Both the position numbers and the translations under genes were made by a program. DNA of 6,853 nt from Alphaproteobacteria bacterium (GTDB taxonomy: Bacteria > Pseudomonadota > Alphaproteobacteria > Rickettsiales > UBA8987): contig DQGZ01000011.1 of NCBI GenBank assembly GCA_003531345.1, positions 1 to 6,853 of the forward strand, read 5' to 3'. Under the pieces are notes generated by a model that was not told where the DNA came from, ran no database searches, and saw only the letters and a program-made list of their open reading frames with translations. Shown here piece by piece: positions 1-6,339 of this stretch; within the stretch, counting starts at the first letter, position 1, and every line of letters starts with the position of its first letter.

Positions 1-1
1 C

Positions 2-2653
2 CTGCTCCCATATTTCGCAGGTGAGGAATATAAAAAGCAGAGAGGTGAAAATGCCTTCACAATTTTAGAAGGTGATTTTGTTACTGATGATGATGGCACA
101 GGTATAGTTCACCTTGCACCTGGGTTCGGTGAAGATGACCAACGCGTTTGCCAACAAAACGGAATTTGCCTGCCTGAAAATGGTGGAATAATCTGCCCAG
201 TTGATGAAGCAGGCAGATTCACAAAAGAAATATTTGATATAGAAATACCAGATTTTGAATTACCAAATGACAATAAGTTTGGAACAAACAGACAGAAAGG
301 TATTTTCTCCTTAAAAGGCCTAAATGTAATTTATGACGGTGTTAAGGAAGGTTATTCAAAAACTGGTACAGCAAATGAGAGAATAGATTTTTACCTAAAA
401 ACTAAAGGTCAAAGAATAGCTGTTGATAATAACTTCACACACAATTATCCACATTGCTGGAGGACGGATACTCCGTTAATCTATAAAGCGGTGCCAAGTT
501 TTTATGTGAAAGTTACTGCGTTCAAAGATAGAATGGTTGAACTGAACAAAAATATTAACTGGATACCCGACCATATTCGTGATGGGCAATTTGGCAAATG
601 GCTTGAAAATGCTCATGACTGGGCAATTTCCCGCAATCGTTTTTGGGGTGCGCCGATACCTATCTGGAAAACAAAATCTGGCAAAACTAAAGTTTTTGGT
701 TCAATTAAAGAGCTGGAAGATTTCTTCGGTGTAGAAGTTAAAGACCTTCACCGCCCATTCATTGACACACTAACAAAAATAGATGAAGAAACTGGCGAAA
801 CTTACAAACGAGTAACGGATGTTCTGGATTGCTGGTTTGAAAGTGGCTCAATGCCATTTGCGGAAGTTCATTTCCCACACGGTGAGAAGTGGAAGAATAG
901 TGGGCGGTTTATCGCTGTAAAACCTCCCCTGCTTGCGGGGGAGGATAAAGGAGGGGGTGACAAGAGTTTAAATGAACCTCACCCCCCTCTAAGTCCCCCC
1001 GCAAGCAGGGGGAGAATAAATGGGGTGGAATTCCAGCCCGCTGATTTCATTGTTGAATATACAGCGCAAACAAGGGGATGGTTCTACACTTTAATGGTTT
1101 TATCAACTGCATTATTTGATTCTATTCCGTTTAAAAATTGTATTTGCCACGGGGTAATATTAGGTGAGCCAAGCAAAAACCCAACCACTGGAAAGCTAGA
1201 AAAACAAAAGCTTTCAAAACGCCTGAAAAACTACCCTGACCCGCTAGAAGTATTCAAAACTCTGGGTGCTGATGCAATGCGCTTTATGATGATAAACTCA
1301 CCAGTGATGAATGGTGGTGAGCTTACAATTTCTAAAAATGGTGAGGATATTAAAGAAATTGTTCGCCTTGTTCTAAAGCCGATTTGGAATGCGTATCACT
1401 TCTTCTGCCTATATGCCAATAGCGATGGTGTTAAGGCTGAAGAGCGTTTTGATTCTGAAAATTTGATGGATAGGTATATTTTAGCAAAATTAAAAAATGC
1501 TGTTGATCAAATTGATAATTCATTAACAAAATACAACACTCAAACTGCTTGCCAAGCTTTGCAAGACTTTTTTGAGGTGCTGAATAATTGGTATATCCGC
1601 CGTAGTCGTGATAGGTTTTGGAGTAAGGTTGGTGAAAATGCAGAAAAGCAAACTGCATATAATACACTTTACACTTGCTTAATAAATATAACCAAAGCCA
1701 CTTCACCATTATTACCGTTTTTATGTGAAGAAATTTATAAAGGTTTAACGGGTAAGGAATCAGTTCACTTGGAGAAGTTTCCAGAGATTCCCGAACTAGA
1801 TGAAGATATTTCAGAAACATATGAAAACGGAAATTCAGTTAGGATAGACAAAGATGGAAACAAGCACGCCATTCTTAAAGCAGGAACTGGAAAATTTAAA
1901 CTAATTCCTGGAGAGGTAACATTTAGTATTATGTTCTCTGTTGATTTTGCTAGAGAAGTTTGTAACACAGCGTTGAGTATAAGGAACAAAGAAAATATTC
2001 GAACAAGGCAACCTATTCAGAAGCTCACTATAATCTCTGATAGGTATTCAGGAAAAATAAGACTGGAATCTTTAGAATTAATAAAAGATGAGGTTAATGT
2101 TAAGGAAGTGATTATTGAGTCCGATATTTCAAAATACGCAAACCGCAACCTTAAAATCAACTTCCCTATCCTCGGTAAACGCCTGCCGGAAAAGGTTAAG
2201 GAAATTATTCCAGCATCAAAACAAGGCAAATGGGAACAATTAGAGGATGGCAAAATTAAAATTGCAGGTGAAGTATTGGAAAAAGAAGAATGCCAGTTAT
2301 TGCTTGAGCCTAAAAACCCTAAAGGTGCAGCAGCGCTTTCAACCAATGATGCACTAGTGATTTTAGACCTTGAAATAACCGAAGAATTAAAAGATGAAGG
2401 TATTGCCCGTGATGTTGTGCGCGCAATTCAGCAAGCTAGGAAAGACGCTGATTTGAACATAACTGACAGAATCAATTTAGGGCTTAAATTACCAGATGAG
2501 GTTATAGCTTCAGTTGAAAAGAATAAGGGTTATATTGCGGAGCAAACCTTATCCAAAACAATTGATATATCTGGCAAAAAATACGCAAGGTTCACAAAAA
2601 ATTACCCGTTTGATGAGGCTGAAATAGAAATTTCTTTTGAAGTTGCAGGTTAA
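2..2653 (+). CDS. ileS: Isoleucyl-tRNA synthetase, 5'-truncated, with an in-frame palindrome insertion
   Basis: Cytoplasmic class I aminoacyl-tRNA synthetase that charges tRNA-Ile and edits misactivated valine. The reading frame is open from base 2, so the gene enters from the left; the GTG at 491 is internal. 883 codons are present, and the N-terminal HIGH-motif part is missing. Visible in order: editing (CP1) domain motif GTGIVHLAPGFGEDD (about 95-139); YPHCWRTDTPLIYKAV (about 446-493); WAISRNRFWGAPIPIW; DVLDCWFESGSMPFAEVH; QTRGWFYTL; the signature loop KLSKRLKNYPDP (KLSKR at 1208-1222, where KMSKR is usual for this type); and the anticodon-binding domain with NNWYIRRSRDRFW (about 1583-1621). 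The style is that of eukaryote-like type 2 IleRS, and no C-terminal zinc cysteines are seen. Two segments look extra compared with family members I recall: about 911-1030, which contains a palindrome, and about 1820-1936. The frame stays open through both, so the enzyme is probably functional. Confidence 0.96.
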   Translation: MLPYFAGEEYKKQRGENAFTILEGDFVTDDDGTGIVHLAPGFGEDDQRVCQQNGICLPENGGIICPVDEAGRFTKEIFDIEIPDFELPNDNKFGTNRQKGIFSLKGLNVIYDGVKEGYSKTGTANERIDFYLKTKGQRIAVDNNFTHNYPHCWRTDTPLIYKAVPSFYVKVTAFKDRMVELNKNINWIPDHIRDGQFGKWLENAHDWAISRNRFWGAPIPIWKTKSGKTKVFGSIKELEDFFGVEVKDLHRPFIDTLTKIDEETGETYKRVTDVLDCWFESGSMPFAEVHFPHGEKWKNSGRFIAVKPPLLAGEDKGGGDKSLNEPHPPLSPPASRGRINGVEFQPADFIVEYTAQTRGWFYTLMVLSTALFDSIPFKNCICHGVILGEPSKNPTTGKLEKQKLSKRLKNYPDPLEVFKTLGADAMRFMMINSPVMNGGELTISKNGEDIKEIVRLVLKPIWNAYHFFCLYANSDGVKAEERFDSENLMDRYILAKLKNAVDQIDNSLTKYNTQTACQALQDFFEVLNNWYIRRSRDRFWSKVGENAEKQTAYNTLYTCLINITKATSPLLPFLCEEIYKGLTGKESVHLEKFPEIPELDEDISETYENGNSVRIDKDGNKHAILKAGTGKFKLIPGEVTFSIMFSVDFAREVCNTALSIRNKENIRTRQPIQKLTIISDRYSGKIRLESLELIKDEVNVKEVIIESDISKYANRNLKINFPILGKRLPEKVKEIIPASKQGKWEQLEDGKIKIAGEVLEKEECQLLLEPKNPKGAAALSTNDALVILDLEITEELKDEGIARDVVRAIQQARKDADLNITDRINLGLKLPDEVIASVEKNKGYIAEQTLSKTIDISGKKYARFTKNYPFDEAEIEISFEVAG
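923..1014. repeat. GC-rich palindromic (MITE/RPE-like) element inserted in frame in ileS
   Basis: Imperfect inverted repeat with arms at 923-960 and 979-1014 and an 18-base AT-rich loop. The arms share TGCTTGCGGGGG and GA-G(5/6)-TGA, and differ by one-base length changes in the G/C runs plus a few mismatches. The left arm also folds on itself (CCTCCCC at 923-929 with GGGGAGG at 938-944), and the right arm has a similar inner hairpin. The left arm is 25 of 38 G+C, in sharp contrast to its AT-rich surroundings. It is read in frame as part of IleRS, giving a loop rich in Pro and Gly (KPPLLAGEDKGGGD ... HPPLSPPASRGR). The total insertion is probably about 40 codons (roughly 911-1030), but the edges are uncertain. 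Rickettsia palindromic elements are the known precedent for such in-gene insertions; I cannot assign this one to a named family. Confidence 0.85.
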
Positions 2654-2664
2654 AACCTTATAAT
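2637..2664 (+). promoter_or_regulatory. Candidate sigma-70 promoter for the first cvpA-like gene
   Basis: TTGAAG (2637-2642, 4 of 6 to the -35 consensus), a 16-base spacer and a perfect TATAAT (2659-2664). The -35 lies inside the last codons of ileS. The predicted start near 2671 gives a leader of only about 23 bases, and no Shine-Dalgarno sequence lies between it and the ATG. Prediction from pattern only; AT-rich DNA yields such matches by chance. Confidence 0.4.
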
Positions 2665-2693
2665 CGGGGTTTATAACCAACCTATCGCTTAAA

Positions 2694-3191
2694 ATGACTA
2701 TATTTGACATTTTTGCTGCCATATTGACATTTTCGTTATGCGCTTATGGCTTTGGTTCAGGCGTTATGACCCTTATTCTGCGTGTGTTCACTTGGTATGG
2801 CGCTATGATATTGACCATAATAATATACCCACTGGTCAAAAAACTTTTACTTAGTTTTATACCAGACTTTTTTCTTATTGGGTATATAACAGTAGTTGTT
2901 TGTGGCGCAATTTTTGCAATTGCGGTGTATTTTATAGTTGAACCAATGCTCGAAGGTTCAACCGCACCAAAACAGATAGAAAAACTGCTTGGCACTGGCG
3001 CTGGGTTACTACTTGCCTTGCTGCTTCTGGGAACCACACATTTTATAACCCTGCAGATCAACAGGGAGGTTGAACCATCATGGATAAATGGCGCTAAAAT
3101 TTTACCAGTCGTAAAAAAATCCTCGAATCTGCAGGCAAAATTTTTGGAAGATAATGTTAATAAAATACTCTTCGACCTGGGTATTAAATAA
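2694..3191 (+). CDS. CvpA-family membrane protein, first of a tandem pair
   Basis: A 165-residue inner-membrane protein resembling the CvpA (colicin V production) family; its biochemical role is unknown. Four hydrophobic segments are visible, at about residues 4-22, 31-48, 59-83 and 100-119, followed by a short soluble tail containing EPSWINGAK (about 127-135). The family usually has a motif like P-x-W after the last helix, which fits. It aligns without gaps to the next gene over the first 46 residues: FDI at 4-6, WYGA at 34-37 and YP at 45-46 fall at identical positions, so the two are probably tandem duplicates. It lacks the D-R-x-x-G turn before the last helix seen in its neighbour, having KQIEKLLG there. 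The ATG at 2694 lies 40 bases after the ileS stop; no ribosome binding site is visible. Identification rests on topology and similarity to the clearer paralog. Confidence 0.75.
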   Translation: MTIFDIFAAILTFSLCAYGFGSGVMTLILRVFTWYGAMILTIIIYPLVKKLLLSFIPDFFLIGYITVVVCGAIFAIAVYFIVEPMLEGSTAPKQIEKLLGTGAGLLLALLLLGTTHFITLQINREVEPSWINGAKILPVVKKSSNLQAKFLEDNVNKILFDLGIK

Positions 3192-3194
3192 CCA

Positions 3195-3203
3195 CCTTAT
3201 AAT
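3195..3203 (+). promoter_or_regulatory. Candidate -10 box of the second cvpA-like gene
   Basis: CCTTATAAT, identical to the nine bases at 2656-2664 upstream of the first paralog, and 23 bases before this ATG (29 bases in the other case). No good -35 is seen at 15-19 bases upstream. It may be a promoter remnant copied in the gene duplication, or chance in AT-rich DNA. Confidence 0.3.
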
Positions 3204-3226
3204 ATCGCAAAATACCATAAAAAATT

Positions 3227-3985
3227 ATGACCAATTTTGATATAATAACTATTGTTGTACTACTTATCTTTACCACCATAAGTTTCTTCAAAGGTGGTAT
3301 TGGCAGCATTCTTTCCCTTGCAAAATGGTACGGCGCTGGCGTTCTTTCAGTAATGTTTTACCCTGAAGCAAAACAGGTAACAGAAGAAGCACTTGGAAGT
3401 TCAATAATTTCAAGCGGAGTTGCAATTTTTGGTTTATATATAGTTGCTTTAATAGTTCTATGGCTGATAACAAAAGTTATACTTCTTGCACTGAGTGCTG
3501 TTGTTGGCGGTGTTACAGACAGGTTTGCTGGGCTTATTATCGGATTTACCATTGGCTTGATAATTATCTCGTCTGCTCATTATACCATACGTGCAACTAA
3601 TAATAATAATGACCCAGACTGGTTGCAGGAAGGAAAAACCTTTGAACTCACAAAATTTGGGGCGGATAATTTGGGCAAGGTTTTCTCAGGTGATTTTTCA
3701 AAAATGATTGATGACTTTGGCTTTAAAACCAGTGAAAAGATAAAGAATGAAATATCAAAAGATGAACTTAGCGAAGCGAAAAATGTTACAGATGGTTTGT
3801 CAGACCCAGCCGAAAAAGACCTGAATATAGAAAAAGTTCGTAAAGCATTGGAGGAGCTGAAAGCTGAAGGTCTTTCAAAAGAAAAGGCAAAAGAAGCCCT
3901 ACAGAAAATGATCAATGATGAGCCAAACAAATTCAGAAGCTTTGATGAAGAGATAAAAGTTGATTATGAACCGCTGCCTGAATAG
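3227..3985 (+). CDS. CvpA-family membrane protein with charged C-terminal tail
   Basis: A 252-residue inner-membrane protein of the CvpA family. E. coli CvpA is linked to colicin V export and envelope stress; the molecular function is unsettled. Hydrophobic segments lie at about residues 5-20, 32-45, 60-88 and 100-118. The family-typical GGVTDRFAGLIIG turn precedes the last one (about 94-106), and DPDWLQEGK follows it (about 129-137). Residues about 168-252 form a highly charged, Lys/Glu-rich, probably helical cytoplasmic tail that the upstream paralog lacks. The start is the ATG at 3227, 35 bases after the preceding stop. No ribosome binding site is visible. The gene ends 20 bases from the converging L,D-transpeptidase gene, and no clear terminator hairpin lies between them. 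Family assignment is fairly secure; the tail's role is unknown. Confidence 0.85.
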   Translation: MTNFDIITIVVLLIFTTISFFKGGIGSILSLAKWYGAGVLSVMFYPEAKQVTEEALGSSIISSGVAIFGLYIVALIVLWLITKVILLALSAVVGGVTDRFAGLIIGFTIGLIIISSAHYTIRATNNNNDPDWLQEGKTFELTKFGADNLGKVFSGDFSKMIDDFGFKTSEKIKNEISKDELSEAKNVTDGLSDPAEKDLNIEKVRKALEELKAEGLSKEKAKEALQKMINDEPNKFRSFDEEIKVDYEPLPE

Positions 3986-4005
3986 ATTTTTCTAGGCTGT
4001 GTGGC

Positions 4006-4500
4006 TTAAGGAACTATGGTTATCTCGGTTCCATCTTTTACGTTATAGAATATCTCATCCATATCTTGATTGTCTACCGCTATGCATCCTGCTGTCCAGT
4101 CTTTCTTTTGCCGATGGTGCTTATAGGAAGCAAAATCAACACCATGCACCATAATGTCACCACCCGGGCTTACCCCAAGTGCTGCCGCCCTCTTCCTGTC
4201 ATCAGAATTAGGATACGATATTCGGATAGATTTATAATATTTACTTTGCGGGTTATGCCAAGTTATAACATATTTTCCTTCAGGGGTTTTTCCATCCCCC
4301 TCTTTTATCTTATGTCCTATCGGGTTAGTGCCAAGCCTTATATCATACTCAGCAACTGTTCCGTCCAGATCATCAAGCAGGAACATTTTCCTTTCAGACT
4401 TGTCCACATATATTCGCTTTACGTCTAATAATGAGTAATTTTTCTTCTCATATGAACAGGATGATAGTAAAAAAATAAAAAATAAAAAAGCAATTCTCAT
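4006..4500 (-). CDS. L,D-transpeptidase (YkuD family) lipoprotein
   Basis: A 164-residue exported lipoprotein. The N-terminus (MRIAFLFFIFLLSSC) is a short lipoprotein signal with lipobox LSSC and acylated Cys15. The mature part is a YkuD catalytic domain: GDGKTPEGKYVIT (about 68-80), then the active-site block from His119-Gly120 to DWTAGCIAVDN, with the nucleophile Cys139 in a [S/T]-x-G-C setting. These enzymes attach to peptidoglycan stem peptides at meso-diaminopimelate, forming 3-3 cross-links or attaching proteins. The DWT-GCIAV form recalls the YafK (COG3034) branch, one member of which (DpaA) instead hydrolyses protein-peptidoglycan bonds, so synthesis versus cleavage cannot be decided here. 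There are no LysM or other extra domains. It is transcribed towards the cvpA-like pair and divergently from aroB. As a lipoprotein it may be a client of the sorting system that includes the nearby lolA product (inference). Confidence 0.92.
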   Translation of the reverse strand: MRIAFLFFIFLLSSCSYEKKNYSLLDVKRIYVDKSERKMFLLDDLDGTVAEYDIRLGTNPIGHKIKEGDGKTPEGKYVITWHNPQSKYYKSIRISYPNSDDRKRAAALGVSPGGDIMVHGVDFASYKHHRQKKDWTAGCIAVDNQDMDEIFYNVKDGTEITIVP

Positions 4501-4596
4501 AATGGCGTTTCAAATAAAAAATAAATCATTCTACATCAAGCATAACTTGCAAACCTATATAAAATAAGCAATAAAAAACTAATAAAATTTTATATA
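4501..4596. promoter_or_regulatory. Divergent spacer between the L,D-transpeptidase gene and aroB
   Basis: A 96-base, very AT-rich spacer that must hold the 5' signals of both genes. On the minus strand a TAGAAT (4528-4533 read in reverse) sits 27 bases before the transpeptidase ATG. On the plus strand a TATAAA (4558-4563) sits 33 bases before the aroB ATG. Neither has a convincing -35, and neither gene has a Shine-Dalgarno sequence. A TATAAT at 4593-4598 overlaps the aroB start codon, so it cannot serve that start. No operator palindrome or riboswitch is apparent. Confidence 0.35.
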
Positions 4597-4770
4597 ATGA
4601 GTAAAACTGACAAAATAAAAATAGAGCTAGGAAAAAACTCCTATAATATTGTTATCGGCAATGCCCTGACTACAAAACTACCAGAATATTTCTTAGAAGT
4701 TTTTTAACCAAAATCAAAAGTTTTTATAGTTACTGATGCAAATGTTGCAAAACATTATTCAAAAAAAATA

Positions 4771-5694
4771 ATGTCTGTTTTGTCAGAGAATTTTTCGGTC
4801 TCTTTAATTACTCTTCCTGTAGGTGAGGAAACCAAGAACTTCAAAAACCTTGAGCATATTATCTGCGAAACACTGAAAGAAAAGCCTGAACGGAAATCTT
4901 GTTTAGTGGCACTGGGTGGCGGCGTTGTTGGTGATATTACAGGCTTCGCCGCAAGCATGGTATTACGTGGCATGAGTTTTATTCAGGTTCCCACTACCTT
5001 ACTTGCTGCGGTTGACAGCAGCGTTGGCGGCAAAACTGCTATCAATTCAAAATATGGTAAAAACCTGATTGGAAGTTTTTATCAACCAAAAATGGTGATA
5101 ACTGACCTTTCAATGTTCAGCACCCTACCCCAAAGGGAAATTCTGGCGGGCTATGCAGAAATATTGAAATATGGGCTTATCTGTGATTATAGTTTTTTTG
5201 AATATCTGGAAAAACAGCAGGTAATTTCTGACTTTGATTATCTGGTAAAAAAATCATGTGAAATAAAAGCGGACATAGTTTCAAAAGATGAAAAAGAAGA
5301 AAAAGACCTTAGGGCGCTCTTAAATTTGGGTCATACATTCGGGCATGCACTTGAAGCTACCTGCAATTATGACGGCAGCCTTCTGCATGGCGAAGCAGTA
5401 GCAGTTGGTATGGTACTTGCCTTCAAATTCTCAGAAAAATTAGGTATATGCAAAACTGGCAGGGCAGAAAGAGTTGAAAAATTATTACGCAGGCATGGCA
5501 TGCGAACTAAAATTTCTGAAGTTGTTCAAAAAACTTCAGCGCAAGCCCTTATAGATCTTATGTATGGTGATAAAAAAGTTGATTCTGGTAAACTGGTGTT
5601 CATTCTGGCTGAAGATATTGGAAAAGCTTTTGTTAAAAAAGATGTTGAAGAAAAAAATTTAAAGGAGTTTTTAGAACATGAGATCAGCAATTAA
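4771..5694 (+). CDS. aroB: 3-dehydroquinate synthase, open frame downstream of the stop
   Basis: The uninterrupted 307-codon part of the aroB gene described above, from the first ATG after the nonsense codon. It keeps the GGGVVGD loop, the metal-binding and catalytic C-terminal domain and the normal C-terminus. It lacks about 58 N-terminal residues, including the TDANV strand expected to contact NAD. No ribosome binding site precedes 4771, so this ATG is unlikely to be a natural start. The frame is best read as the 3' portion of a full-length gene. The end overlaps the lolA start. Confidence 0.6.
   Translation: MSVLSENFSVSLITLPVGEETKNFKNLEHIICETLKEKPERKSCLVALGGGVVGDITGFAASMVLRGMSFIQVPTTLLAAVDSSVGGKTAINSKYGKNLIGSFYQPKMVITDLSMFSTLPQREILAGYAEILKYGLICDYSFFEYLEKQQVISDFDYLVKKSCEIKADIVSKDEKEEKDLRALLNLGHTFGHALEATCNYDGSLLHGEAVAVGMVLAFKFSEKLGICKTGRAERVEKLLRRHGMRTKISEVVQKTSAQALIDLMYGDKKVDSGKLVFILAEDIGKAFVKKDVEEKNLKEFLEHEISN
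5661..5667 (+). promoter_or_regulatory. Shine-Dalgarno sequence of lolA
   Basis: AAAGGAG ten bases before the ATG at 5678, inside the last codons of aroB. It is the only clear ribosome binding site in the window. It supports the 5678 start and suggests that lolA is translated from the aroB transcript. Confidence 0.8.
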
Positions 5695-6325
5695 TCTGCT
5701 AGTTTTTATAGCAATACTCTTTTCTGCAAATATTGCGGAGGCAAGAAAGCTTGAAAAAATGAGCAGTGAAGAGATAAAACTTTTGAATCTTGCGCAGGAC
5801 TATCTTGATAAAATAAAAACCATTGAAGCAAGTTTTATCCAGTTTAACCCAGGTTCTGATATTGCAAATGGGGTATTTCTATTAAGCAAGCCAGGAAAAC
5901 TAAAAATGTCTTACTCTACCCCATTTCGGATAGATTATTACATCAATGATAATAACCTGATACAATATGACTGGGACCTGGATGAAGTTTCCAGAGGTTC
6001 CGCCCCAGAAAACCCGCTAAAAATATTGTTATATCAGGGTTTAAGGCTTGCTAATAATGACCTGCTTGAAGTTGCAGATATTATTGATGAAAGTAGTAAT
6101 TTCAATATTTATCTGGTTACAAGAAGTGAGGAGATAACGGAAATAAGCGGTATGATATTAAAATTCAACAAAATGCCACTTGAACTGTCGGGCGTTCAGC
6201 GTGTAAGCAATGACGGTAAAAAAACCGATATAACTTTTTCAAGTGTAAAAATTAACCAGCCAGTTGATAATTCACTGCTTATATTCAACCGTCCAAAGGC
6301 AAAATATCCGAATTCAAAAAACTAG
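5678..6325 (+). CDS. lolA: LolA-family outer-membrane lipoprotein carrier protein
   Basis: A 215-residue periplasmic chaperone. LolA accepts lipoproteins released by the inner-membrane LolCDE transporter and ferries them to the outer membrane. The N-terminus is a signal peptide (MRSAINLLVFIAILFSANIA) with a likely cut after Ala-Glu-Ala at residue 22. The mature protein shows the LolA pattern: LDKIKTIEASFIQF (about 43-56), ANGVFLLSKPGKLKMSY (about 63-79), an IDYYINDNNLIQYD strand (about 85-98), NPLKILL (about 112-118), and a C-terminal ITFSSVKINQPVDNSLLIF (about 185-203), where the family often has V-x-x-N-x-x-L/I-x-x-x-x-F. This looks more like the alphaproteobacterial branch than E. coli LolA, and no lolB is visible in the window. 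The start is fixed by AAAGGAG at 5661-5667. It overlaps aroB by 17 bases, so the two are likely cotranscribed; the aroB nonsense codon could therefore reduce its expression by polarity (inference). Confidence 0.9.
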   Translation: MRSAINLLVFIAILFSANIAEARKLEKMSSEEIKLLNLAQDYLDKIKTIEASFIQFNPGSDIANGVFLLSKPGKLKMSYSTPFRIDYYINDNNLIQYDWDLDEVSRGSAPENPLKILLYQGLRLANNDLLEVADIIDESSNFNIYLVTRSEEITEISGMILKFNKMPLELSGVQRVSNDGKKTDITFSSVKINQPVDNSLLIFNRPKAKYPNSKN

Positions 6326-6339
6326 GTAGTGAGTTCTGC

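Larger units (their letters stand above)
4597..5694 (+). pseudogene. aroB: 3-dehydroquinate synthase gene interrupted by an in-frame stop at codon 37
   Basis: The second step of the shikimate pathway converts DAHP to 3-dehydroquinate using NAD and a divalent metal in the cytoplasm. Reading from the ATG at 4597, all 365 codons stay in one frame and match AroB end to end, the usual length. One codon breaks it: TAA at 4705-4707 (codon 37, in ...FLEVF-stop-PKSKVF). Beyond it come the nucleotide-binding strand VFIVTDANVA (about 42-51), the GGGVVGD loop (107-113), VDSSVGGKTA, and the presumed metal ligands Glu188 (AEILKYG), His246 (NLGHTFGH) and His264 (LHGEAV). The first start codon after the TAA is the ATG at 4771 (codon 59), which would lose the N-terminal strands of the NAD-binding domain. 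A single substitution (for example AAA, CAA or GAA to TAA) explains the break. A consensus error or rare strain variant is as likely as a true null, since the rest is well conserved. TAA is the normal stop of neighbouring genes, so recoding is unlikely. Confidence 0.85.

Noticed and set aside
491..493. GTG at 491 as the start of a 720-residue IleRS
   Set aside because: The same frame is open back to base 2 and encodes conserved IleRS editing-domain and YPHCWR motifs, so this GTG is an internal valine codon.
923..1014. Palindrome as a rho-independent terminator or attenuator
   Set aside because: It lies in the middle of an open, conserved reading frame, lacks a trailing T-run, and has the nested form of a mobile palindromic repeat.
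1431..2346. Minus-strand open frames of about 74-129 codons opposite ileS
   Set aside because: They are shadows of a conserved coding region, with no recognisable domains, no start signals and low-complexity Ser/Leu-rich products.
2653..2672. AAACC/GGTTT inverted pair after ileS as a terminator
   Set aside because: The stem is only five base pairs and no T-run follows; the same bases form a better -10 box for the next gene.
2704..2729. Two perfect TTGACA hexamers (2704-2709 and 2724-2729)
   Set aside because: They fall within the start of the first cvpA-like coding region and have no -10 box at suitable spacing. They most likely reflect codon content.
3976..3996. TAGA-TTTT-TCTA hairpin between the convergent genes as a terminator
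   Set aside because: A four-base-pair AT stem is too weak to support a rho-independent terminator call.
4066..4428. Plus-strand frame of 120 codons opposite the L,D-transpeptidase gene
   Set aside because: The minus-strand product has a lipobox and an intact YkuD active site, while this frame has no recognisable features.
4705..4707. TAA read as an amino acid (alternative code) in aroB
   Set aside because: TAA ends ileS, the first cvpA-like gene, the L,D-transpeptidase gene, aroB itself and aroQ, so general reassignment is not supported.
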